DNA from: Mycobacterium saskatchewanense
Lineage (GTDB): Bacteria; Actinomycetota; Actinomycetes; Mycobacteriales; Mycobacteriaceae
Assembly: GCF_010729105.1 (NCBI RefSeq)
Contig: NZ_AP022573.1
Coordinates: 3,844,001-3,908,000, forward strand
Reading direction: 5' to 3'
DNA length: 64,000 bases
Under the pieces are notes generated by a model, which had not been told where the DNA came from, did no database searches, and was given only the letters and a program-made list of their open reading frames with translations. How positions within the stretch are numbered: the first letter of the stretch is position 1; every line of letters starts with the position of its first letter. The position numbers were made by a program, and so were the translations under genes. Below, one piece after another: positions 1 through 7,404 of the stretch.

Positions 1-754
1 GCCGGGTCTGGGCGATCATGAACGCCTGGCCCTCACCGCCGAGCACGTGATCGGCCGGCACTCGGACGTCGTTGTAGCGCACATAGCCATGGCTGGCTCG
101 CTTCGAGGACTCGGCGCCCACCCCGACGTTGCGGACGATCTCGATGCCGGGAGTCTCGGCCGGAACGATGAACAGCGACATCTTGTCGTAGGTACGGGCG
201 TCGGGCTTGGTGACGGCCATGACGATGAAGAACGACGCGTGCTTGGCGTTGGTGGAAAACCACTTCTCGCCGTTGATGATCCAGTCGTCACCGTCGCGCG
301 TCGCCGTGGTGACGAACTGTCCCGGGTCGGAGCCGCCCTGTGGCTCGGTCATTGAGTAGCACGAGGTGATCTCGCCGTCGAGCAGCGGCTGCAGGTAGCG
401 GGCCTTCTGCTCTTCGGTACCGAACAACGCGAGAATTTCGGCGTTGCCCGAGTCGGGCGCCTGGCAGCCGAACACCGACGGAGCCCAGCGCGAGCGGCCG
501 AGTATCTCGTTGAGCAGCGCCAGCTTGACCTGTCCAAACCCCTGGCCGCCGAGCTCGGGCCGCAGATGCGCCGCCCACAGGCCCTGGTCCTTTACCTGCT
601 GCTGCAACGGCCGCAGGATGGTCATCATCTCGGCGTTCTTCTTGTCGTAGGGATCGAGGGAGACCAAATCGAGCGGTTCCAGCTCCTCGACCATGAATTT
701 TTCGACCCAGTCCAGCTTCGCCTGGTACTCGGGGTCTGTTTCGAAGTCCCACAC
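1..754 (-). CDS. fadE1: Acyl-CoA dehydrogenase, FadE1-like (3' end cut by window edge)
   Basis: The reverse strand reads from VWDFETDPEYQAKLDW through SMTEPQGGSDPGQF and INGEKWFSTNAKHASF, the N-terminal and middle-domain signatures of FAD-dependent acyl-CoA dehydrogenases, which oxidise acyl-CoA to 2-enoyl-CoA in beta-oxidation. About 250 residues are visible and the C-terminal helical domain lies beyond the left edge. No ATG opens the frame. GTG at 754 is preferred, with TTG at 763 as an alternative preceded by GGGGAA. Because fgd2 and a GNAT gene like Rv0132c-Rv0133 follow, I take it as the fadE1 (Rv0131c) equivalent. The exact acyl substrate is unknown. Confidence 0.85.
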   Translation of the reverse strand, partial: MWDFETDPEYQAKLDWVEKFMVEELEPLDLVSLDPYDKKNAEMMTILRPLQQQVKDQGLWAAHLRPELGGQGFGQVKLALLNEILGRSRWAPSVFGCQAPDSGNAEILALFGTEEQKARYLQPLLDGEITSCYSMTEPQGGSDPGQFVTTATRDGDDWIINGEKWFSTNAKHASFFIVMAVTKPDARTYDKMSLFIVPAETPGIEIVRNVGVGAESSKRASHGYVRYNDVRVPADHVLGGEGQAFMIAQTR

Positions 755-848
755 CGTGGTCAACCGTTCCCCAGCGCAACGCCGCACCGGATCGTCGATT
801 AAAGCCACACCATCGTAGATTGCGGCGCGGCCGCGAAAGCGCAGGGAG

Positions 849-1550
849 CTAGGTGTCGTCGCCCCGGGTGTCGATAACGCTCTTGGCGATGTCGACCAGC
901 TTCACCTGGCTCTCCTGGGAGAGCATGCGAAGCAGCTCGAACGCGCGGACGTCGTCGACTCCGAAGCGTTCCATGATGATGCCCTTGGCTTGACCGATCC
1001 GGTCCCGGGTCGAAACCGCCGACTGCAGCTGCTCCTCCTGGCGCGCGGACAGAATCGCCGCCGCGGCGTGCGCGGCGAAGACGGAGCCGATGACCTCGGC
1101 TTCGGCGTCCCACGCCCCGGCTTCGAAACTGAAGAGGTTCAGCGCGCCGGCGGTACGGTCCGCGGTGTACAGCTTGAACGACAAGCTGCCCAGCACGCCA
1201 TGCTCGACGGCCGCCGGTGCGTAGCGCGGCCAGCGCGATTCACGGCGCAGGTCGTCGGTGCGCACAACGGTCTCCTGGAGGGCGGCTTCGGCGCACGGCC
1301 CTTCGCCGAAGTCGTGTTGCAGCTTGTCCAGTTTCGCCGCCAGGCTGTCGGTGTCGGCCACAGACTCGAACTCTCCACCCTTTTTCACCAAGAGCACCCC
1401 GGCGACGTCGGTGCGCGGTATCACCTCGACCGCGGCGGCGGTGACGTCGGCCAGCAGCTGATCGAGCGGTCGGGGCGAAGCGATCTCGCGCACCAGCTCG
1501 GCCATGCGCAGGGCAAGTTCGTGCTTGGCATTGGGGTCCGCAATGTCCAT
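849..1550 (-). CDS. GAF and ANTAR domain protein
   Basis: A 233-residue protein. Residues about 20-165 resemble a GAF sensor domain (VAGVLLVKKGGEFESVA, DFGEGPCAEA, GVLGSLSFKLY, LNLFSFEAGAWD). Residues about 170-228 form an ANTAR RNA-binding domain (RIGQAKGIIMERFGVDDVRAFELLRMLSQ). ANTAR proteins bind paired hairpins in nascent RNA and act as antiterminators; GAF-ANTAR proteins are common in mycobacteria. The gene diverges from the manganese catalase across 133 bp. It is absent between fadE1 and fgd2 in the M. tuberculosis order I remember, so it looks like part of an inserted stress block. The ligand of the GAF domain cannot be told. Confidence 0.9.
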   Translation of the reverse strand: MDIADPNAKHELALRMAELVREIASPRPLDQLLADVTAAAVEVIPRTDVAGVLLVKKGGEFESVADTDSLAAKLDKLQHDFGEGPCAEAALQETVVRTDDLRRESRWPRYAPAAVEHGVLGSLSFKLYTADRTAGALNLFSFEAGAWDAEAEVIGSVFAAHAAAAILSARQEEQLQSAVSTRDRIGQAKGIIMERFGVDDVRAFELLRMLSQESQVKLVDIAKSVIDTRGDDT

Positions 1551-1616
1551 GAGATCGGATTCTCCACCATGTGCTTTCGGTTGGTGACGCGGCTACTCGT
1601 AGGCGCCCCGAGCAAC

Positions 1617-1641
1617 GTTTGCCCGCATAGGCCGCGGGTAC
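1617..1641 (+). promoter_or_regulatory. SigF-type promoter of the catalase gene
   Basis: GTTT at 1617-1620 and GGGTAC at 1636-1641 are separated by 15 nt. This matches the mycobacterial SigF consensus GTTT-N15-17-GGGTA. The -10 lies about 43 nt before the catalase ATG. The same spacer length occurs at the hemerythrin gene. Confidence 0.65.
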
Positions 1642-1683
1642 CCGCCATCGACCCGACCAATCCCGATCCTCAGGAAGGCGCCA

Positions 1684-2580
1684 ATGTTCGTCCACAACAA
1701 AGACCTACAGTTCGAGGTCCGGGTCGAGCGACCGGATCCGCGGTTCGCGTCGCTGCTCATGGAGCAATTCGGCGGCGCCAACGGCGAGCTGACCGCCGCG
1801 TTGCAGTACTTCACCCAGGCCTTCGTGCTACGCCAGAAGAATCCCAAGATGTACGACCTGTTCATGGACATTGCCACCGAGGAGCTCAGCCACCTCGAAA
1901 TGGTGGGGTCGATGATCACCATGCTGCTCGACGGGCTCAACGACAACTTGCACATCGCCAATCAGCGCTGTGACTGGATGCCGTTGGTGTCCAACGGGGA
2001 TGGGCGGGACCAACTGATGCATTCGGTGGCGGTCAACCCGTTGTTCCTCGTCCTCAGCGGCGGTGGGCCGGACGTCAAGGATTCCGCGGGCAACAACTGG
2101 ACGGGTGCCTTCATCGACGCCAACGGCGACCCGACCGTGGATCTGCGCAACAACATCGCGGCGGAGTCCCGGGCGAAGATCGTCTACGAGTACCTCAAGC
2201 AGTTCACCGACGACCCCGGCGTGCAGGACACGCTGACGTTCCTGATGACGCGGGAGGTGGCCCACTACCAACAGTTCACCGCCGCGCTCAACGAGCTTCC
2301 GGTGAACTTCCCGCCGGGGCAACTGCCCGGCGACGACCGCTTCCAGAACGTGGCGTTCAACATGTCCGACGGCGGGGGCGAGTCGATCCGCGGCCCGTGG
2401 AACCAGGGCCAGGGCCCGTGGCCCGAGGGCGTGGAATGGCGGTACGTCGAGAAGCCGGACAAGGAGTGGCTGGGCAGCGACGCCCGCAAGAACAAGGGCG
2501 CCGACCGGGTCCCGGACGGCTCGCCGGCCGTGCACGGGGAGAAGCCCTTCACCCACGAGCAGCACACGCCGACAAGCTGA
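1684..2580 (+). CDS. Manganese catalase family protein
   Basis: A 298-residue non-haem dimanganese catalase that would convert hydrogen peroxide to water and oxygen in the cytosol. Candidate metal ligands sit at the expected places: Glu35 (GANGEL), Glu66/Glu67 and His70 (ATEELSH), Glu161 (AAESRAK) and His194 (REVAHY). The length is normal for the family and the C-terminal 50 residues are a polar tail. AGGAAGG lies 6-7 nt before the ATG. A SigF-type promoter sits upstream and a strong hairpin follows the stop. M. tuberculosis relies on haem KatG, so this gene is accessory relative to it. Confidence 0.93.
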   Translation: MFVHNKDLQFEVRVERPDPRFASLLMEQFGGANGELTAALQYFTQAFVLRQKNPKMYDLFMDIATEELSHLEMVGSMITMLLDGLNDNLHIANQRCDWMPLVSNGDGRDQLMHSVAVNPLFLVLSGGGPDVKDSAGNNWTGAFIDANGDPTVDLRNNIAAESRAKIVYEYLKQFTDDPGVQDTLTFLMTREVAHYQQFTAALNELPVNFPPGQLPGDDRFQNVAFNMSDGGGESIRGPWNQGQGPWPEGVEWRYVEKPDKEWLGSDARKNKGADRVPDGSPAVHGEKPFTHEQHTPTS

Positions 2581-2591
2581 TTGGAGACAGA

Positions 2592-2623
2592 AAAGGCCGG
2601 GCGTCATCCGACGCCCGGCCTTT
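2592..2623. terminator. Bidirectional hairpin terminator
   Basis: A perfect 13-bp stem (2592-2604 paired with 2611-2623) with a 6-nt loop and A-rich/T-rich ends sits between the convergent catalase and hemerythrin genes. It could stop transcription from both sides. Confidence 0.8.
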
Positions 2624-2629
2624 CGGTCC

Positions 2630-3208
2630 TCACTTGACCTGGGGATCGGGCGGGTTGTCGTCCGCGCGGCCGGTGAAGGCGTCACGCACGTGGTCCATGA
2701 TCGCGGCGCCCATGCCCATCGTCTTCAGCACGGCCGGGTTGGGCGGGGTGTTCGGGTGCGGCCGGGTCGGCGCGACTTTCTTTGCCGCTTCCAGCTTTTC
2801 GCCGATCTTTTCCAGCTCCGCACGGCTCATCGCCGCCTCGACCTGCGGCCACACGACGTCCTGCTCGTACGAGATGTGTTCGCGCCCCAGCTTGACGAAC
2901 TCCTGCAGCGCGTGGTGGTAGTCCGGCTCGCCGGGCTTGCCGTCTTCGAGCCGTTGCAGCACCTGCTTACCGGCCTGTTCCTGCTCGAGGGCCGCGTCGA
3001 CGACTCCGTCGCCGATCGCGTCGCGCACCGCGGGCCAGAAGAACTGTTCCTCGATCGCTTCGTGCTGCGATTCGGAGATGACGAGGTTGTTCACCACGGT
3101 CTCGAGGCCGCTGGCCTCGGCGCCGGTTCCCGACGGTGCCCCGTCCAGCGTCTCGAGCAGACCGAGCACACTCTTGTGATCCTGGCGAAGAAATGTGATT
3201 GCGTCCAT
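2630..3208 (-). CDS. Hemerythrin HHE domain protein
   Basis: A 192-residue protein with hemerythrin-type metal ligands. Visible candidates are His11 (RQDHKSV), His49 and Glu53 (SESQHEAIEE), His98/99 (DYHHAL), and His111 and Glu115 (REHISYEQ). Such proteins bind a di-iron centre and are linked to oxygen, peroxide or NO responses. The start is the ATG preceded by GGAAGG, giving the usual MDAITFLRQDH opening. The tail past residue 135 is Pro/Lys-rich. It has its own SigF-type promoter and converges with the catalase gene, so the two probably belong to one general-stress response. Confidence 0.9.
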   Translation of the reverse strand: MDAITFLRQDHKSVLGLLETLDGAPSGTGAEASGLETVVNNLVISESQHEAIEEQFFWPAVRDAIGDGVVDAALEQEQAGKQVLQRLEDGKPGEPDYHHALQEFVKLGREHISYEQDVVWPQVEAAMSRAELEKIGEKLEAAKKVAPTRPHPNTPPNPAVLKTMGMGAAIMDHVRDAFTGRADDNPPDPQVK

Positions 3209-3251
3209 GCCGTGCCTTCCAGTTGGGCTTGTCACTCGAAGTCGCCTGCGG

Positions 3252-3276
3252 ATACCCGGAGCCGGGTCTTTGAAAC
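3252..3276 (-). promoter_or_regulatory. SigF-type promoter of the hemerythrin gene
   Basis: On the reverse strand GTTT (3273-3276) is followed after exactly 15 nt by GGGTAT (3252-3257), matching the SigF consensus. The -10 lies 43 nt upstream of the hemerythrin ATG, the same geometry as at the catalase gene. Confidence 0.65.
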
Positions 3277-3320
3277 GGGAGGCGAAACGGGGGGACGCAG
3301 CGCCGCGCTCCCCGGCCGGA

Positions 3321-4412
3321 CTAGTGCAGCTTCGGTATGACGTGGGCGCCGTAGAAGTTGATGGCGGCGACGGGATCACCCTGGGGAAAGTGCAGGAACG
3401 GGACGGCGCCGTTGCCGAGAACCCTTTGCACGGAACTGATGTGGGGGCCGGGATCGGTGCCGACCGTCCAGTTGCCGAGCACCTTGTCGACGGGATTCGC
3501 CTCGGCGGCGCGCTGGATCTCCACGGGGTTCGGTTGGTCGACGGCGCCCGCGGTGAAGCGCCACAGCGCGGCGGCGCGGGCGGCCTCGTTGTTGTCACCC
3601 ACGACCGCGAACAGTTCGGCGCGCTTGCCCAGGGTCGCGGGGTCGCGGCCGGCGGCCTGTGCGCCGGCGGTGAACGCGGCGAGGAGCTTTGCGTCGGTCA
3701 GGTCCCGCGACTGGGTGATCCAACCGTCCCCGTATTGACCTGCCATCGTCGCGCTCTTCGGGCCGCTGGCCGCCACGAAGATCGGCGGAGCTGTGGCCGG
3801 AGTGTCGTAGAGTTTGAGCGCGTTCGTCTGGAAATATTTGCCATCAAACGATATTCGCGATCCACTCCATAATTGGCGAATCAGCGTGATGGCCTCGACC
3901 AGCCGGTCGTGGCGTTCGGTGTACTTGCCGAACAAGTTGGTGGTGGCCTGCTCATTGAGGCGTTCACCGGTGCCGACCCCGAGGAATACGCGGCCGGGCG
4001 AGAGGATCGCCAACGACGCGAATGCCTGCGCCACGGTGGCCGGGTGATACCGGTAGGTGGGGCAGGTCACCCCGGTGCCGAAGGTGATGCGGCTCGTGCT
4101 GTGGCCGACCAGTGCGAGCGTCAGCCAGGGGAACATCGAATGGCCCTCGTTGTCCTGCCACGGCTGGATGTGGTCGCTGGCCCACGCGTATTGGAAGCCG
4201 GCCTGCTCGGCGGCCTGGGCCTGCGCGACGAGCTGTTCGGTGCGGAACTGTTCGTGGGAGAGCACCACCCCGATGCCTTTGCCCGCCGGCGGTGGTGGGG
4301 CGGCCGGCGTGGCACCGCCCGGCTTTCCGCAGCTTGCGGCGACTCCCGCGGTTCCGAGCACGCCTGCGCCGGCGGCCACGCGCCCGAATGCTCGCCGTGA
4401 GATGCCGGTCAT
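3321..4412 (-). CDS. fgd2: F420-dependent hydroxymycolic acid dehydrogenase-like, Tat-exported
   Basis: A 363-residue luciferase-like (LLM) oxidoreductase. The N-terminus MTGISRRAFGRVAAG carries the twin-arginine motif, followed by AASC, a possible lipobox, so the enzyme is probably exported and membrane-anchored. Family motifs include FQYAWASDHIQPW, FGTGVTCPTYRYHPA, LGVGTGERLNE and QYGDGWITQSR. The M. tuberculosis equivalent Rv0132c (annotated fgd2) is reported to be an F420-dependent hydroxymycolic acid dehydrogenase making ketomycolates. The order with fadE1 and the GNAT gene supports orthology. Start 4412 is the first ATG upstream of the Tat signal; the Shine-Dalgarno sequence is weak. 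Confidence 0.88.
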   Translation of the reverse strand: MTGISRRAFGRVAAGAGVLGTAGVAASCGKPGGATPAAPPPPAGKGIGVVLSHEQFRTEQLVAQAQAAEQAGFQYAWASDHIQPWQDNEGHSMFPWLTLALVGHSTSRITFGTGVTCPTYRYHPATVAQAFASLAILSPGRVFLGVGTGERLNEQATTNLFGKYTERHDRLVEAITLIRQLWSGSRISFDGKYFQTNALKLYDTPATAPPIFVAASGPKSATMAGQYGDGWITQSRDLTDAKLLAAFTAGAQAAGRDPATLGKRAELFAVVGDNNEAARAAALWRFTAGAVDQPNPVEIQRAAEANPVDKVLGNWTVGTDPGPHISSVQRVLGNGAVPFLHFPQGDPVAAINFYGAHVIPKLH

Positions 4413-4464
4413 CGCATCAACGTACCCACAGTGCAAGCCACCACACCCCGCTAGCCTGACGAAG

Positions 4465-5070
4465 GTGAACCCGCAGGCGCGCCCGGCGCGCAAGTCCGAC
4501 ATCCGTGAGCTGTCTTCGACGATGAGCCGGGCCTTCTACGATGACCCGGTCATGGCATGGGTGCTTCCCGACGCGAAATCCCGCTCGGCGCATCTGAAAC
4601 GGATGTTCGCGGCCATGACCCGCCACCACCACCTGGCCAGCGGGGGCGCGGAGGTGGCGTGCGACGGCCCGGGCATCGGTGCCGCGGCGCTGTGGGATCC
4701 GCCAAATCGGTGGCGGCATTCGGGCCGCGAGCAGCTGGCGATGATGCCGCAATTCCTGCGCGTGTTCGGCCTGCGCTCGGGCAAGGTGCGGGACATCCAG
4801 GAGCTCATGAAGCGGGAACATCCGGAGGAGCCGCATTGGTATCTGGCCGCCATCGGCAGTGATCCGGCGGTGCGTGGCAAGGGTTTCGGGCAGGCCCTGA
4901 TGCGGTCACGGCTGGACCGCTGCGATGCCGAGTACTGCCCGGCCTACCTCGAATCGAGCAAGCCCGAGAACGTGCCGTATTACGAGCGGTTCGGTTTCAC
5001 GGTCACCCAGGAGATCGCGCTGCCCCGCGGTGGCCCCACGCTGTGGGCGATGTGGCGAACGCCGCGGTGA
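4465..5070 (+). CDS. GNAT family N-acetyltransferase (Rv0133-like)
   Basis: A 201-residue acetyltransferase. The acetyl-CoA binding motif A is visible as HWYLAAIGSDPAVRGKGFGQALM (residues about 126-148), followed by PAYLESSKPENVPYYERFGF, the motif B region with the conserved Tyr. The substrate is unknown. The GTG start gives a length like Rv0133 and leaves 52 bp to the divergent fgd2. Confidence 0.88.
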   Translation: MNPQARPARKSDIRELSSTMSRAFYDDPVMAWVLPDAKSRSAHLKRMFAAMTRHHHLASGGAEVACDGPGIGAAALWDPPNRWRHSGREQLAMMPQFLRVFGLRSGKVRDIQELMKREHPEEPHWYLAAIGSDPAVRGKGFGQALMRSRLDRCDAEYCPAYLESSKPENVPYYERFGFTVTQEIALPRGGPTLWAMWRTPR

Positions 5071-5116
5071 CCCGCCGAAGCGTTTAGGCCACCGACCCGG
5101 CGGGCAACCGCTTCCC

Positions 5117-5482
5117 ATGAGCGAAAACCCCGAAGAGGGCGGACCGGGCGACACCCTGAACCCGAGCGAAGGCACCGACTCCGACGAACTTCGCAACGAC
5201 GACGGCGACGTCGTCGTCGACCCGCCCGAGGGCTGGAGCGAAGCCAACCGATTCGGCGTGACGGCGCGCGAAGAGCGCGAGGGCGAGTCCCTGGACGCTC
5301 GGCTGGCCGAAGAAGTGCCCGACGTTTCCCCGGACACCGACGAGACCGTCGACTCGCTCGCGGACAATCAGCCCGGCCGCGCGCACCGGGGCCAGATCGA
5401 CGGCGCACCCGAGGACGGCGAGTCGCTCTACGAGGTTGTCGATGAGAACGCCGCGCCCGACTTCACGCAAATTACGGAGTGA
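5117..5482 (+). CDS. DUF5709-type small acidic protein
   Basis: A 121-residue, very acidic, charge-rich protein (PEEGGPGDTLNPSEGTDSDEL, PPEGWSEANRFGVTAREE, ESLDARLAEEVPD). The GDTL/PPEGWSEA/GVTA pattern fits the uncharacterised actinobacterial DUF5709 family. It has no membrane segment or catalytic motif and looks partly disordered. A degenerate SigF-like element (GTTT at 5082, 16 nt, then GGGCAA) precedes it, so a stress role is possible but unproven. Confidence 0.75.
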   Translation: MSENPEEGGPGDTLNPSEGTDSDELRNDDGDVVVDPPEGWSEANRFGVTAREEREGESLDARLAEEVPDVSPDTDETVDSLADNQPGRAHRGQIDGAPEDGESLYEVVDENAAPDFTQITE

Positions 5483-5557
5483 CGCGGCCGCCAGTGTTCG
5501 ACTGTTCACTGCGATGACGGATGGGCGGCGCGCTGTCAGGGCCGCCGACGGCCACGT

Positions 5558-6232
5558 CTAAGGGCTGCTGCGCCATCCGGCGATGCCGATGGCGATCATC
5601 CGCAACTGCTTGACGGCGACCCGGCGGATGTCTTCCAGGGCCTCGGCGCTCTGCGCGTCCTCGGTGGCCTCGGCGGTCACGATCATCGCGTTGACGAAGA
5701 GGCTCGCCAGGACGTTGAGGTCCTCGGTGCTCCACTCGTGCAGACCCGGGAAACGCGCCAGGTCGGTGGCGAGCTCGGAGGTGATCAGCCGGATCTCGGT
5801 GCGGATGGCGTAGCGCAGCACCGACAGGCCGCTGTTGCGCTCGCGGGCGATCAGCCGCCAGTGCTCGCGGCGGTCCGCGACGCTGGCGACCAGGATTTCG
5901 ACCGAGGACTCGATCACCCGGTTCGGATCGAGCCTGCCGGCGCGCGCCTCGCGCAGCGTGTCGCGCAAGGAGCGAAACGACTCGTCGATCAGGACCAGTC
6001 CCAGGGCCTCCATCGACTCGAAGTGCCGGTAAAAGGCGGCTGGCACGATCCCCACTTCGCGAGTCACCTCGCGCAGGCTCAGGCTGCTGAAGCTGCGGTC
6101 CTGCAGCAGCTTGAGCGCCGCGGCGATGATCGCACGGCGCGTGGCCTCTTTGCGTTCCTCGCGGGAGGGGCTTTCGCGGGTGCGCTCGCGAACAGATGCG
6201 CGTGAACGTGAGCTAGGAGTACGGCTGTTCAC
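5558..6232 (-). CDS. TetR family regulator next to a redox/desaturase pair
   Basis: A 224-residue TetR regulator. The helix-turn-helix is in residues about 30-75 (AIIAAALKLLQDRSFSSLSLREVTREVGIVPAAFYRHF, in short stretches ARTLR-type), and the C-terminal ligand domain is family-specific. GTG at 6232 is chosen, since more upstream starts would run into the divergent promoter. The 70-bp gap to the reductase holds a short palindrome over the start codon. By analogy to DesT-type TetR proteins it may sense acyl-CoA and control the neighbouring desaturase pair; this is inference from context. Confidence 0.85.
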   Translation of the reverse strand: MNSRTPSSRSRASVRERTRESPSREERKEATRRAIIAAALKLLQDRSFSSLSLREVTREVGIVPAAFYRHFESMEALGLVLIDESFRSLRDTLREARAGRLDPNRVIESSVEILVASVADRREHWRLIARERNSGLSVLRYAIRTEIRLITSELATDLARFPGLHEWSTEDLNVLASLFVNAMIVTAEATEDAQSAEALEDIRRVAVKQLRMIAIGIAGWRSSP

Positions 6233-6240
6233 TGTGTGAA
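6228..6240. promoter_or_regulatory. Candidate TetR operator TTCAC-N3-GTGAA
   Basis: A perfect 5+5 palindrome with a 3-nt centre overlaps the TetR start codon. The extended half TGTTCACT (6226-6233) recurs at 6304-6311, overlapping the ATG of the divergent reductase, which suggests a paired autoregulatory operator. Confidence 0.4.
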
Positions 6241-6302
6241 GCCTACCACAAAGCCCCCTAAAACCCTTGACGACCGGCGGCATCACCCAGCACGGTATAC
6301 AC

Positions 6303-7373
6303 ATGTTCACTCAAACTACGCGCGCTCTCCGGAAGCGAGTCCTGGGATCGGACCTGGTCGATCTCCTCACCGGGCCGCACGGCGTGGACCGCTACACCGA
6401 GCTGGTCGCGCCCACGTGGACGCTGGGCGAAGGCCGGGCCAAGGTGATCGACGTGCGGCGGACCACTCCGCGCAGCGTCACCCTGACGCTCGCTCCCAAC
6501 GAGAGCTTCACCACCCGTTACGCCCTCAAGGCCGGCCAGTACGTCAACGTCTCGGTCGAAATCGACGGTCGCCGGTACACCCGGTGTTACTCGCCGGCCA
6601 ACGCCGAGGGAAGCGCCTGCGTCGAGCTCACCATCGGTCGGCACGACGGAGGGCTCGTCTCGACCCACCTCTACGAGCACGCCCGTCGCGGCATGGTGCT
6701 CGGCCTGACCGGTGCGGGCGGCGACTTCACGCTGCCCCCGGTGCGGCCGCGCCGAATCCTTTTCGTCTCCGGCGGCAGTGGCATTACCCCGGTCATGTCG
6801 ATGCTGCGCACCCTGGTCGCCGAGCGTCACCCGGGTGACATCGCGTTCGTCCACTACGCCCGCACCGCCGCCGAGGCGTGTTACCGCGACGAGTTGGACG
6901 CGATGCGCGGCGTTCGGGTGCTGCACGGCTACACCCGATCGGACGAGGGCGACCTCGCCGGCCGCTTCGGGCCCGAACACCTGGCCGCCGCCATGCCCGC
7001 GCCCGACATCGTCTTCGTCTGCGGGCCAACTCCTTTGGTCGAGGCGGTCCGGGAACACTGCGACAACGTCCACACCGAAAGCTTTGTGCCACCCTCGTTC
7101 GGGACTCCGGCGAGCCCCTCCGGAGGACGAATCACGTTCGCCGACAGCGGGATCGACGTCATCGACGACGGACGACCGGTGCTGGAGCAAGCCGAAGCGG
7201 CCGGCCTCACTCCCGAAAACGGATGCCGGATGGGCATCTGCCACACCTGCACCCGACGCAAGATCGCCGGCACGGTCCGCAACCTGACCACCGGCGCCGT
7301 CTCCACCTGCCCCGACGAGGACGTGCAGATCTGCGTGTCCGTCCCCGTCGGCGACGTCGATCTATCCCTCTAA
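6303..7373 (+). CDS. FAD/2Fe-2S oxidoreductase (ferredoxin reductase type)
   Basis: A 356-residue electron-transfer protein. An FAD-binding domain (RYTRCYSPAN near residue 97) is followed by an NAD(P)-binding domain (LFVSGGSGITPVMSML) and a C-terminal plant-type 2Fe-2S domain with Cys ligands in ENGCRMGICHTC and a later STC. It would pass electrons from NAD(P)H to the desaturase encoded 31 bp downstream, much like the Rv3230c/DesA3 pair of M. tuberculosis. The ATG at 6303 is used. An in-frame TTG at 6267 would extend it by 12 residues. Confidence 0.88.
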   Translation: MFTQTTRALRKRVLGSDLVDLLTGPHGVDRYTELVAPTWTLGEGRAKVIDVRRTTPRSVTLTLAPNESFTTRYALKAGQYVNVSVEIDGRRYTRCYSPANAEGSACVELTIGRHDGGLVSTHLYEHARRGMVLGLTGAGGDFTLPPVRPRRILFVSGGSGITPVMSMLRTLVAERHPGDIAFVHYARTAAEACYRDELDAMRGVRVLHGYTRSDEGDLAGRFGPEHLAAAMPAPDIVFVCGPTPLVEAVREHCDNVHTESFVPPSFGTPASPSGGRITFADSGIDVIDDGRPVLEQAEAAGLTPENGCRMGICHTCTRRKIAGTVRNLTTGAVSTCPDEDVQICVSVPVGDVDLSL

Positions 7374-7404
7374 GCGACAGCCGAATCCGCATAGGAGAAG
7401 CCCC

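Noticed and set aside
5503..5510. A third TGTTCACT half-site as a TetR operator
   Set aside because: It lies 3' of the TetR gene, between two convergent genes, with no partner half-site, so chance is the simplest explanation.
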